A stretch of 32,992 nt of DNA from an uncultured bacterium (GCA_903839615.1 CAIMCX010000057.1:1-32992); one strand, 5' to 3'. Positions 8,763-17,785 are shown, counted from the stretch's first letter. Numbers and translations: made by a program. Notes: generated from the sequence alone by a model not told the origin.

Positions 8763-10961
8763 ATGAGAACGACCACAAGCGCGGCGAGGGGGAAACCCCT
8801 CGCCGTGGCTCTTCTCTTCCTGTTGTTGGCGTGCACCTCTGGGGTGGTATGGGGAGAGGGATCGCTGCAGGTTGAGCAATCGCTGAGCCCTGCGCAGATT
8901 AACGTCGCAGGGGTGGGTACCAAACCGGATGCGGCGACGATCGACGTTTCGCTGATCGGACAGGGAGGCATCGAGAAGTACCCGGTCGACTGCGTTGTGG
9001 TCATTGACGCGTCGGCTTCTTCCCAGCTGGAGGACGCGAAGCAGTTCGCCTACGACCTTATCGGCCGATTGGGGAATGAGGATCGCGTGGCCGTCGTTTC
9101 GTTCGGAACGGTGGCGCGACTCGTCGTCCCGCTCACATGGGACAAGCTGGATGCGAAGGTAGCGATCAGCAACCTTGTAGGGGATAGCAAATCGGCTCTC
9201 GGGGCTGGCTTGCAGCTGGCTCGAGGGGAGCTCTTGAACTACGGGCGAGACGACGCCGTCCTGGCAATCGTTCTGATTGCGGACGGTCAGAACGACGTGG
9301 GCAGCGCACCGACGGTGGAAGGCATGGTGGCCGGGGAGACGGGGATTCGAATCGTCACCGCCGGACTCACGCCGATCATCAACAGGGCGCTTCTCAAGGG
9401 TCTCGCGGAGCAGTCTGACGGGCTCTATGTTTCCGATCTATCGTCGGACTCGGTAGACCGCGTGAGCGACAGCCTGCAGATCACGGCGGCCGCGACGGAC
9501 GTCGTTGTCACGAAGCACATCCCGCTGGGGCTGCACTTCGTCGGATCGACTCCGACAGCATCGCAGGTTCGCACCGAACGGGATGGATCGACGACCGCGA
9601 CATGGCAAGTCGCCAAAGTCGGTCTCGGCCAAGTGGTGCAGATCGAGGCGAAGTTCGACGCACCAGCCAAGGGGAGTCTGCCGACGGATGACCTCTCCAC
9701 GGTGAGTTATCAGGACTTCCGCGGCGTCGTGCGCAAGGCGTCCATTTCGCCGCTCATTCTCTCGGTGATCATGCCGAACCGCGCTCCCGTCGCGGCGTTC
9801 TCGTTTGACCCGGCAGGCCCCTCCTCAGGGGAGACGGTGGCGTTCCGCGACCAGTCGCGGGACATCGACGATGGGGACCAGGTCGTCGGCTGGCAGTGGA
9901 ACTTCGGTGATGGAGCCACAAGCAACGTGGTGAAGCCCGACCACAGCTATGCTGCGGCAGGAACTTACAGCGTGACGCTGCGTGTGACGGACAGCCACGG
10001 CGCCGAGTCCGATGCCGCGACTCGCACTCTCACGATCGGAAACGGGAAGCCCGTTCCGAGCATCGCCCTGCGGGAGCCCGGGACTCTTCGGGTCCTCACC
10101 TCGGCGTTGATCGGCGTCGACGTGCTGCTCGACGCGAGCGCATCGCACGACTTGGACGGATCGATCGTTCGCTACGGATGGGACCTCGACAACGACGGGG
10201 TCGTGGATCAGACGTCGGACAAGCCGACGCTCAGTGTGTCCTTCCCTGTAGCCGGCGACAGCACCGTGGGATTGACGGTGACAGACGACTACGGGAACTC
10301 CGTGCGGACCACGGCAACGTTCCCCGTGGTATCGAGTCTCACAACGCAGCGGACGATTGATACGTACTTGCCGAACGATGCGACGGTCGCGGGGGCGGTC
10401 GTGAGCGCTACGCTCACCATCACGGCGAACGCATCGCTCGACGGAATGGCCGTGAGCGAGAGCCTGCCGTCGGGATGGACGTTCCGGTCCGTCGAGGCGG
10501 ACGGGGCGACCGTGCGGACGACGGCAACCTCGGCGGAGTGGGTTTTCGCCGAGCGGCTCGTGGGCGGAACACAGAACTCCGTTCGCGAGATCCGCTATGA
10601 GCTGACCGCGCCGGCCGGGACGCCGACCGAAGAGCGAAGCTTCATCACGTTGCGGGGCACCGTCTCGAGTTCGTCGCCGCGGATCAACGAGACGACCTCG
10701 GGCGAAGACAAGATCACGTTGCTCAAGTACCTGTCGATCCCCGTTGCGATCTCGTGCTGGAACACAGCGACCTCTGCCGTCGATCTCAAGCTCGGAGTGG
10801 GTGGGACGATCGCGTTCGACCAGATCCAGTACGCGGTATCGCTCTGGGTCTCCGGCGGCGTTGTGCCACGGACGAATAACGGGACGATCGACCTGGCTAC
10901 ATTGGAGGGCCTCATTGCCTATTGGCTGACCGGAAGCTCGGTCTACGACCCGCTCCCGTAG
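8763..10961 (+). CDS. Secreted VWA-domain protein with two PKD domains and the shared C-terminal two-part module
   Basis: Signal peptide; MIDAS-like VVVIDASASSQ (DxSxS) and IVLIADGQND; PKD1 'AFSFDPAGPSSGETVAFRDQS...WNFGDG...HSYAAAGTYSVTLRVTDSHG'; PKD2 'DASASHDLDGSIVRYGWDLDNDGVVDQ'. Confidence 0.87.
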   Translation: MRTTTSAARGKPLAVALLFLLLACTSGVVWGEGSLQVEQSLSPAQINVAGVGTKPDAATIDVSLIGQGGIEKYPVDCVVVIDASASSQLEDAKQFAYDLIGRLGNEDRVAVVSFGTVARLVVPLTWDKLDAKVAISNLVGDSKSALGAGLQLARGELLNYGRDDAVLAIVLIADGQNDVGSAPTVEGMVAGETGIRIVTAGLTPIINRALLKGLAEQSDGLYVSDLSSDSVDRVSDSLQITAAATDVVVTKHIPLGLHFVGSTPTASQVRTERDGSTTATWQVAKVGLGQVVQIEAKFDAPAKGSLPTDDLSTVSYQDFRGVVRKASISPLILSVIMPNRAPVAAFSFDPAGPSSGETVAFRDQSRDIDDGDQVVGWQWNFGDGATSNVVKPDHSYAAAGTYSVTLRVTDSHGAESDAATRTLTIGNGKPVPSIALREPGTLRVLTSALIGVDVLLDASASHDLDGSIVRYGWDLDNDGVVDQTSDKPTLSVSFPVAGDSTVGLTVTDDYGNSVRTTATFPVVSSLTTQRTIDTYLPNDATVAGAVVSATLTITANASLDGMAVSESLPSGWTFRSVEADGATVRTTATSAEWVFAERLVGGTQNSVREIRYELTAPAGTPTEERSFITLRGTVSSSSPRINETTSGEDKITLLKYLSIPVAISCWNTATSAVDLKLGVGGTIAFDQIQYAVSLWVSGGVVPRTNNGTIDLATLEGLIAYWLTGSSVYDPLP

Positions 10962-10966
10962 AGGGG

Positions 10967-11012
10967 GCGGGTCGCGGACCCGCAATCAACAGAAAGGGGT
11001 TGCGGGTTCGCG
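10967..11012 (+). promoter_or_regulatory. Two mutually exclusive intergenic hairpins
   Basis: Hairpin A GCGGGTC-GCG-GACCCGC (10967-10983); hairpin B 10973-10987 with 10998-11012 (15 bp including two G.U pairs). They share GACCCGC. Confidence 0.5.
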
Positions 11013-11037
11013 ATCGCAAGGTGAAGAAGGAGGGGGC

Positions 11038-11733
11038 ATGCGAAGAGGGATTCGCATCGGTTTCATTGGGTTAGTGATCGCTGCCGCCACTGCGTGCGCG
11101 GTGCAAGCCGCATGGAAAGCGGACTTTACGCCGTCAAAGTGGAACCCCGCGGTAGGGGATGTGGTGAACTTCTCCGTCTGCGATTCGTGCTTGGGCAGCG
11201 GAGGCGTGTACCGGTATCTGTGGGACTTCAACAACGACGGCACAGTGGACGTCGACACCGACGCCGAAGTCGTCGCGTGCACGTTCAACGCACCTGGCTT
11301 CTACGAAGTGAAGCTGACTGTGCGCGATGCGGGGGGACGGGAACAGACAAGGACGAAGGGCGTCGTCGCCGGGGACTACCCTGTGTACTGCATTCGCGAA
11401 CTCGTCCCCCAGAACGACGGGACAATGCTGGTGTCAATGACTGTCCATGTTGTGTCGCAATGCAGTGCGGCGGGACTCAGAGAGTGGATCCCTGCAGGGT
11501 GGCGCCCTGAGGTGGTAGACCAAGGCACCACGATGTTCGCGCCCTATTTCCCTGAGACGCGCGAGCTTGACGCAGCGTGGGCTTCCGTAGCACCGGGCGA
11601 CGAATTGGTCTTCACGTACAGTCTCGACTCCAGCTATGCTTCGCAGGTGAAGACACTCTCAGGTGAGATCAGCGCGTACGTCAAGGGAGATCGCATCCCC
11701 GAGTCGGTGTGCGGCGAGTTGAGTCTGCCCTAG
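11038..11733 (+). CDS. Small secreted PKD-domain protein
   Basis: Signal peptide MRRGIRIGFIGLVIAAATACAVQA; PKD-like 'YLWDFNNDGTVDVDTDAEVVACTFNAPGFYEVKLTVRDAGG'; single diverged copy of the 'GLREWIPAGW' domain; SD AGGAGGGGGC. Confidence 0.8.
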   Translation: MRRGIRIGFIGLVIAAATACAVQAAWKADFTPSKWNPAVGDVVNFSVCDSCLGSGGVYRYLWDFNNDGTVDVDTDAEVVACTFNAPGFYEVKLTVRDAGGREQTRTKGVVAGDYPVYCIRELVPQNDGTMLVSMTVHVVSQCSAAGLREWIPAGWRPEVVDQGTTMFAPYFPETRELDAAWASVAPGDELVFTYSLDSSYASQVKTLSGEISAYVKGDRIPESVCGELSLP

Positions 11734-11764
11734 GAGGGAAGCGGAACGCCTATCTGGCGTTGGA

Positions 11765-11797
11765 GCGGGCGGCGCGGATCAAGCGCCGTCCGCTTTC
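11765..11797 (+). terminator. Rho-independent-like terminator between convergent genes
   Basis: GCGGGCGGCGC-GGATCAA-GCGCCGTCCGC (11-bp stem, one G.U) then TTTCTCTC on the plus strand; overlaps the stop of the minus-strand gene. Confidence 0.6.
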
Positions 11798-12324
11798 TCT
11801 CGCTCGCTCCCGGACGAGGCGGTCGCACCTGCCGAGTTGGCCACGCGAGCACTCTGCCACATCGCAATGGCGAGTAGAACGAGAACGCCGAGCGCAGTGC
11901 CGAGGGCGGCGGGGAAGCCGAGCGTCGGATGGATGACGAGCCCCCCCGCAGCTAGCGCGAAGGCGGCCGCCGCTGTGCTCAGTGCCTGGAGGGCGTAGCG
12001 ACGAGCGATGCGGCGCCTGCCGTGCGGCGGGAGGTCCAGGATCAACCGGTGCATCGTGATGGCGTCCCACGCGAAGAGCGTCGCCGTTGCGGCCGCGAGC
12101 CCAAGCAGGGTGGATCCCCGCGCTGCCGTGATACCGGCGGCTGCGAGACCGAGGAAGAGAAAGAGACCATGGGCTGGCATCCTCGGCCGGACGGCAAGGA
12201 TGAGAACCCAGATCGCGCCGAGAAGCGCGGCAAGCATGGGTTCGTAGAACGGCCCAGTCCGCGCGAAGGCAAGCGAGAGGCTGAGAGAAGACAGCCCGGC
12301 AAGGACGAGGGCCACGGCGTTCAC
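11779..12324 (-). CDS. Hypothetical multi-TM membrane protein, 181 aa
   Basis: GTG start at 12324 preceded by GAGGAGGT, overlapping the DUF58 stop; VNAVALVLAGLSSLSLSLAFARTGPFYEPMLAALLGAIWVLILAVRPRM... The longer 325-aa ORF in the track runs antisense-frame into the DUF58 gene. Confidence 0.7.
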   Translation of the reverse strand: MNAVALVLAGLSSLSLSLAFARTGPFYEPMLAALLGAIWVLILAVRPRMPAHGLFLFLGLAAAGITAARGSTLLGLAAATATLFAWDAITMHRLILDLPPHGRRRIARRYALQALSTAAAAFALAAGGLVIHPTLGFPAALGTALGVLVLLAIAMWQSARVANSAGATASSGSEREKADGA

Positions 12325-13610
12325 TGCGACCTCCTCTCGATGCCGCGGTTTAGTTGGGCGGCCCGAATCGCCACCGCGAGCGGCTGCATCACACTCCACG
12401 GAATGACCTCGACGCCCATCGACTCCATGATGCGGAAGTCCGTCGCCATCTCCAATGTCCTCGTTCGGACGGCCAAATCGAGCGCGGCATCGGGCTTCTC
12501 CGCTGAGCGCTCCAGTTCGAGCGAGTCCACATAGAAGACTAGAACGGAGCAACCGCGTGCGCGCAGCTTGGCGGCCACCAGGGCGTCGCCGCTTCGTGAG
12601 AGAGGGCTCACGACCACGATCTGCGAGCCGCTGGGCAACATCTGCAGCGGGAGGTTGGCGAGATCCTCGAACGCATAGCTCCTTGCAGGATGGGCACGTG
12701 CGATCGTGCCAAGGATCTTCTCTAGGTGAAAGCGTCCGCCAGCGGGCTCGATCCAATCGACCGTTTGGCCGTAGAGAAGGAATCCAACGCGGTTGCCGCG
12801 ACGCATGAAATGCGCCGCGAGACTCGCCGCGGCGCGACAGGAAGGTTCGAACGTCGACTCGCCGTTCGTTCGGACGTGGGCCGTCACACGCACATCGAGG
12901 ACGACGATGACGTCCGTCATTCGTTCGTCTTCATACTCGTTGACGAACGGCCGACCGTACTTAGCGTAGGCGCGCCAATTCACCCGTCGGATGTCGTCGC
13001 CGGGGACGTAGCCGCGGCAACCGAAGAACTCGACTCCGGATCCGGCGACGCGGGCCTTCACCGGGCCTACGGCGGTGTGAGTCTTGCGCGGACGGATGGC
13101 GACAGCCGGAAGGGGCTCGACGCAGGGGAGCGCTGCGACGTAGGTCGGGCAGTCGAAGCGATAGTCCTCGAGGGACAGGCCGGCGCGAGCCCAGATGAGA
13201 ACGCGAAGCGTGCTTTGCACATGGACGCCGCGGGGAACCCGGAGGTCGTAGGCGGCGGTGACCGGTTCACTGCGATGTAGGGGACCGCAGTAGCCGGGCT
13301 CGCCCGAAACGAGCGTCATGTCGTCAGAGAGCTCGTCCAACACGGCGGCGAACGCTACGTCCGGCCCGTTGTTGGTCACGCAGATGGTCATCGTGACGAC
13401 GTCTCCCTCGGTCACGCGACCCATCGATGGGGTGCGAGTGGCCTCCAGCACGGGCCGCCGCATCATGGCATGGGAGAGAGCCAGCGATGCTGCGTAGACG
13501 AGGGGAGGCACGCCCAAGAGAAGAAGTGCCGGTGAGCGTCCGTAGAGGCCGGCGACGAGGAATGCGGCGCCGAACAGGAGTCCGACGGGCAACCGGCGAT
13601 CGTTTCGCAT
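12321..13610 (-). CDS. DUF58 domain protein (MoxR-associated)
   Basis: VEFFGCRGYVPGDDIRRVNWRAYAKYGRPFVNEYEDERMTDVIVVLDVR, typical DUF58 core; two N-terminal TM segments. Likely start ATG 13610 (MRNDRRLPVG). Confidence 0.88.
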   Translation of the reverse strand: MRNDRRLPVGLLFGAAFLVAGLYGRSPALLLLGVPPLVYAASLALSHAMMRRPVLEATRTPSMGRVTEGDVVTMTICVTNNGPDVAFAAVLDELSDDMTLVSGEPGYCGPLHRSEPVTAAYDLRVPRGVHVQSTLRVLIWARAGLSLEDYRFDCPTYVAALPCVEPLPAVAIRPRKTHTAVGPVKARVAGSGVEFFGCRGYVPGDDIRRVNWRAYAKYGRPFVNEYEDERMTDVIVVLDVRVTAHVRTNGESTFEPSCRAAASLAAHFMRRGNRVGFLLYGQTVDWIEPAGGRFHLEKILGTIARAHPARSYAFEDLANLPLQMLPSGSQIVVVSPLSRSGDALVAAKLRARGCSVLVFYVDSLELERSAEKPDAALDLAVRTRTLEMATDFRIMESMGVEVIPWSVMQPLAVAIRAAQLNRGIERRSQ

Positions 13611-13611
13611 C

Positions 13612-14562
13612 CTACGAGACCTTCGGGACGACGGCCGCATCGAGCACGGACTGGACGACGGCCTCGGTTGAAGCGTGGCGCGTCCAGAATTCCGGCCTGA
13701 GAATCATCCGGTGTGCGAGGGCCGCGACGGCGAATCGCTTCACGTCGTCGGGGATGACGTAGTCGCGCCCTTCGATGGCCGCCCAGGCGCGCGAGAGTTT
13801 GAATAGAGCCAAAGACCCTCGTGGACTCGCTCCGACGTACACGCTGGGATGCGCGCGGGTTCGGGCGACAAGATCCACGATGTAGGCGCCGAGTTCCTCA
13901 TCGACGATCACTGCCTCGACGGCTTGGCGCATGGCAAGAAGCTCCTCGGAACCCGTCACGCGATCGAGCGCCACCTCGTCGTCCCGGCGAGCTGCGCGCC
14001 GGCGCAGGATCTCCCTCTCTTCGAGCTCGGTTGGATAGCCTACGGCGAGACGGATCATGAACCGGTCGAGCTGAGCTTCGGGAAGCGGGAAGGTGCCCTC
14101 GTATTCGATCGGGTTCTGTGTGGCCAGCACGATGAAGGGTTGAGGAAGTCGTCGCGTGTCCCCGGCGATCGATACCTGCATCTCCTGCATCGCCTCGAGG
14201 ACGGCCGACTGGGTCTTCGGGGTGGCCCGGTTTACCTCATCTGCGAGGACGACGTTGGCGAAGATGGGGCCGGGCGCAAGCACGAACTGGCCGGTCTTCT
14301 GGTCGAGGATGTGGGATCCGGTGATGTCGCCGGGCAGGAGGTCCGGAGTGAACTGGATTCGGCGGAAGTCAAGGCCGAGGACGCGGGCGAAGCTCCGCGC
14401 GATCAGAGTTTTCGCGAGTCCCGGATTGTCGACGAACAGGACGTGGCCGCCGGCCAGCACCGCGGCCGCGACCTGTCGAAGGACGTCATCCTTGCCCACC
14501 ACTGCGCGGCCGACCTCCTGGACAATGGCCGCCGACCGCTCCTTGACCTCCGCTACGTTCAT
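13612..14562 (-). CDS. MoxR-family AAA+ ATPase
   Basis: VGKDDVLRQVAAAVLAGGHVLFVDNPGLAKTLIARSFARVLGLDFRRIQFTPDLLPGDITGSHI; NVVLADEVNRATPKTQSAVLEAMQE; ATQNPIEYEGTFPLPEAQLDRFM. Confidence 0.95.
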   Translation of the reverse strand: MNVAEVKERSAAIVQEVGRAVVGKDDVLRQVAAAVLAGGHVLFVDNPGLAKTLIARSFARVLGLDFRRIQFTPDLLPGDITGSHILDQKTGQFVLAPGPIFANVVLADEVNRATPKTQSAVLEAMQEMQVSIAGDTRRLPQPFIVLATQNPIEYEGTFPLPEAQLDRFMIRLAVGYPTELEEREILRRRAARRDDEVALDRVTGSEELLAMRQAVEAVIVDEELGAYIVDLVARTRAHPSVYVGASPRGSLALFKLSRAWAAIEGRDYVIPDDVKRFAVAALAHRMILRPEFWTRHASTEAVVQSVLDAAVVPKVS

Positions 14563-15105
14563 CTACGCCTCCTGTTGTTGACGTTCGAGTTCCGCGAGGG
14601 TCTCCTCTACGAGGTGGACGAACTCGTCTCCAGACAAGTGGAGAGTTCCTTCGCGCGCGAGAAACTTGGCGACCTTCGGGTTTCGCTCGCGGAGACGTCG
14701 CTTTGAGGTCTCCCACGCGGATTCCTCCGTTCCGCCGTACTGACAGACCGCGACATCGGCAGCGAGGCGAGCTAGGCGTGCATGGACGCGTGAGCGGGCC
14801 AGTCGACTGCCTTCCACGGCGCGGAGGGCGTCCACGATCGGTGCCAGAGACCCGGACGGCAGAGCCGGCGGTTCCGGATCGCGGAGCCTGTGCCAGTGAG
14901 GGCGAACGCGGAACGCAAGAGCCAGCAGGACGGGAGTCGCAAACACCGTGGGAACGACCCACAGAACGGCCTGGGGGAGAACTGCGATGGCCTCCCAGAA
15001 CGTGGCCCCGTGCCGCATGGGCACTGTCAGCGCGCCGACGAAGAGAAAGACGAGCAAGAGAACCGCAACGCCGACCCATCCGAGCGAAGACGGCTTCTCG
15101 CTCAT
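14563..15105 (-). CDS. Hypothetical membrane protein in MoxR operon
   Basis: Two TM segments near the N-terminus; ATGA overlap with upstream gene, abuts MoxR. Confidence 0.7.
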   Translation of the reverse strand: MSEKPSSLGWVGVAVLLLVFLFVGALTVPMRHGATFWEAIAVLPQAVLWVVPTVFATPVLLALAFRVRPHWHRLRDPEPPALPSGSLAPIVDALRAVEGSRLARSRVHARLARLAADVAVCQYGGTEESAWETSKRRLRERNPKVAKFLAREGTLHLSGDEFVHLVEETLAELERQQQEA

Positions 15106-16049
15106 GCGCTTGCGGGGGCCGACTGTGCGGCGAGGCTGTCGCGAAGTTCTGTCAGACAGCGGATAGCCTGCGGCGCCAGAGGATCGTCGGGCCGACGTCC
15201 GTAGCGCACAAGCTCGAACAGCGACGTGAGTTCCTCGAGCGGCGCGCCGCCGAGTCCCAGCGCTTCGAGAGAACGGACGAACTCACGCGGCGTAAGCGGA
15301 CTCGGATCGACGCCGGACGACGCGGCGTAGGCGCGCATCACATCGCGATAGCACTCCTCGACGACGCCGGCCGCGTCACGCCCCAGATGAAGGCGATGAA
15401 GCGCGAAGTCAACCGAGTCGCGAATGCGTTCCTCACTGCGGGCGGGAACGGCGAACCTTCGAGGCCTGGCCCGAAGAGCACCGACGACGATGCCGGTGCA
15501 CGCGCCGAGTGCGAGGAGACCGACAACCAACTGGAGGAGACTGGACGTCGCTCGAGCCTCTCCTCCCGGCGTGTTCGACACTTCCTGCGCCCGGGAGATC
15601 GGGGCGGCGGTCGTCTCGTCGGCGGGGGCAGGCTGCTCGACCTTCGACTCGGGAGCCTGCTCGATCCCTTGCGCCGATTCCATCATGCGCATCCGAATGA
15701 CGAGGGCGAAGGCGACCATCACAAAGAGCACGAGGACGGTTGCAGGCAGAGAGCGGCGGCGAGGCTTCATCGGTTGCGTGAGTTGCGTAGCGATGAAGAC
15801 GAGCAGGGCGAGGACAACCAGGCCGAGCGGTCCGTAGGCCAGGATGTAGTCCGCCGTCCGAAGAGGCTGATCGGGTCCCGCACTGAGCTGGTAGGCCGAT
15901 GCGGGGATTCTCTCACCGATTGTCTCGTCGAACGCGCTTCCCTCCGTCAGCTTCACCTGGCCGAGCGAAGCGGCGAGGAAGACGGTGAGGAGCACGAGTG
16001 CCGCAAGGCTGGCGACAGTGACCCAGGGGGCGGCGCGGCGAGTCAACAC
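15102..16049 (-). CDS. DUF4129-like membrane protein
   Basis: C-terminal 'DFALHRLHLGRDAAGVVEECYRDVMRAYAASSGVDPSPLTPREFVRSLEALGLGGAPLEELTSLFELVRYGRRP'; TM segments. Start likely GTG 16049 or TTG 16046, overlapping the aspS stop. Confidence 0.78.
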   Translation of the reverse strand: MLTRRAAPWVTVASLAALVLLTVFLAASLGQVKLTEGSAFDETIGERIPASAYQLSAGPDQPLRTADYILAYGPLGLVVLALLVFIATQLTQPMKPRRRSLPATVLVLFVMVAFALVIRMRMMESAQGIEQAPESKVEQPAPADETTAAPISRAQEVSNTPGGEARATSSLLQLVVGLLALGACTGIVVGALRARPRRFAVPARSEERIRDSVDFALHRLHLGRDAAGVVEECYRDVMRAYAASSGVDPSPLTPREFVRSLEALGLGGAPLEELTSLFELVRYGRRPDDPLAPQAIRCLTELRDSLAAQSAPASA

Positions 16050-17785
16050 TCCTCCACAGAAATGCCCAATTCGGCCAACTGCTTCGGAGCCGCTGGCATC
16101 GGCGCGTCTGTCAGCGGACACATCGCGTTGGCCGTCTTGGGAAACGCGATCACGTCGCGCAAGGACGACTCACCGGCCATGATCATGGCGAGTCGGTCCA
16201 GGCCGAGCGCAAAGCCGCCGTGCGGCGGGGCGCCGTACTCGAGCGCCTGCAGGAACCATCCGAAACGGAGGTCGGCGTCCTCCGGCGTGATATGAAGACG
16301 ACGAAAGATTCGCTCTTGGAGCTCGCGCGAGTGAATCCGGATACTTCCACTGCCGAGCTCCGTGCCATTGAGGACGAGGTCGTAGGCATAGGACGGGATG
16401 TGGAGGGGATCCGATTCGATCTTGTCGTAATCCTCCGGTCGTAGCGACGTGAAGGCGTGGTGCGCGCTGGCCAGGTTTCCTTCCTCGTCGAGCTCGAACA
16501 ACGGGAAATCCGTCACCCACAGGAATCTCCATCCCGGGACGGCGAGCGATTCCTTCCGTCCGACGGCCAGCCGCAGCTCGCCGAGTGCTTTGTCAATTCC
16601 CTGCCCCGCGAGCAAGAGCAGAAGGTCGCCCTTCTCCGCTTCGAACGTGGCGATGAGGGTCGCAAGCTCCTCGCCGGACAGGAACTTGGAGATGGAAGAG
16701 ACGACGGGGTCTTCCACCTTGACCCACGACAGACCCTTGGCGCCGGCGGCGACGGCCGTGGCTTGCAGGCTGTCGAGGGTCGCTCGGGAATACCCTGAGC
16801 ACCTCTTCGCGACGATCCCGGCAACCCTGCCGCCTGAGGCGACGGCGTCGGCGAAGACGCGGAACCCGGAGCGGGAGAAGAGGGACGAGACGTCGCGGAT
16901 CTCCATCCCAAACCGCATGTCCGGCTTGTCGATTCCGAAACGGCCCATGGCGTCAGCGTGCGTCAGGCGAGGGAACGGGAGTTCCAGCTCGATCCCGAGG
17001 ACGTCTCGGAAGACGCGAGCCACGGCCCCCTCCACGAGACCGTAGATCTCGTCCGGACCATCCGGGAACGAAACCTCAAGATCGAGTTGGGTGAACTCCG
17101 GCTGGCGGTCGGCCCGAAGGTCCTCGTCGCGGAAGCACTTGACAAGCTGGAAGTACCGGTCGAGTCCTCCCACCATCAGCATCTGCTTGAACAACTGCGG
17201 CGACTGGGGTAGCGCATAAAAGGAGCCTTGATGCACGCGGCTGGGAACGAGGAAGTCACGCGCTCCTTCCGGCGTTGACTTCGTCAACACCGGCGTCTCG
17301 ACCTCCACGAAGCCCCGCTCGGAGAAGAAGTCGCGCGTCGCCCTGAAGATGCAGTGGCGCAGGCGCAGGGCCTTCTGCAGCCGGTCGCGGCGAAGGTCGA
17401 CGTACCGATAGCGAAGCCTTGTCTCCTCCGTCGCATCCGATCCATCGCCATCCACAAGGAAGGGTGGTGTCTTCGATCGGTTCTCGATTGCCATCGTTTC
17501 GACTCGCACCTCAATCTCCCCGGTCTTCATCTCCAGATTGAGATTGCCTGCGGACCGTCTCTGCACCGTTCCGTGGACGACGAGGACGTCCTCGCGGTTC
17601 AGAGTGTGAGCTGACTGGAGGTCGTCGCGGTCGTCGGCGAAGAGGAGCTGGACGAGTCCTGTGTGGTCGCGCAGGTCGACGAACGTGAGCTTTCCCAAGT
17701 CGCGCCGGCGATTTACCCACCCCGCGAGCTTCACGCTCCGACCCACGTCGGCTGCCGAGAGCTGGCCGCAATATGCAGTGCGCAT
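16043..17785 (-). CDS. aspS: Aspartyl-tRNA synthetase (bacterial type with GAD insertion)
   Basis: MRTAYCGQLSAADVGRSVKLAGWVNRRRDLGKLTFVDLRDHTGLVQLLF; FLVPSRVHQGSFYALPQSPQLFKQMLMVGGLDRYFQLVKCFRDEDLRADRQPEFTQLDLE; GLDRLAMIMAGESSLRDVIAFPKT. Confidence 0.97.
   Translation of the reverse strand: MRTAYCGQLSAADVGRSVKLAGWVNRRRDLGKLTFVDLRDHTGLVQLLFADDRDDLQSAHTLNREDVLVVHGTVQRRSAGNLNLEMKTGEIEVRVETMAIENRSKTPPFLVDGDGSDATEETRLRYRYVDLRRDRLQKALRLRHCIFRATRDFFSERGFVEVETPVLTKSTPEGARDFLVPSRVHQGSFYALPQSPQLFKQMLMVGGLDRYFQLVKCFRDEDLRADRQPEFTQLDLEVSFPDGPDEIYGLVEGAVARVFRDVLGIELELPFPRLTHADAMGRFGIDKPDMRFGMEIRDVSSLFSRSGFRVFADAVASGGRVAGIVAKRCSGYSRATLDSLQATAVAAGAKGLSWVKVEDPVVSSISKFLSGEELATLIATFEAEKGDLLLLLAGQGIDKALGELRLAVGRKESLAVPGWRFLWVTDFPLFELDEEGNLASAHHAFTSLRPEDYDKIESDPLHIPSYAYDLVLNGTELGSGSIRIHSRELQERIFRRLHITPEDADLRFGWFLQALEYGAPPHGGFALGLDRLAMIMAGESSLRDVIAFPKTANAMCPLTDAPMPAAPKQLAELGISVEEC

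Noticed and set aside
9825-10985. 386-aa minus-strand ORF
   Set aside because: Antisense to the VWA/PKD gene; no recognisable fold.
12325-12756. N-terminal part of the 325-aa ORF ending at 11779
   Set aside because: Out-of-frame translation of the DUF58 gene; the GTG at 12324 with GAGGAGGT is the better start.
14703-16295. 530-aa plus-strand ORF
   Set aside because: Antisense across three minus-strand genes of the MoxR operon and aspS; no domain.
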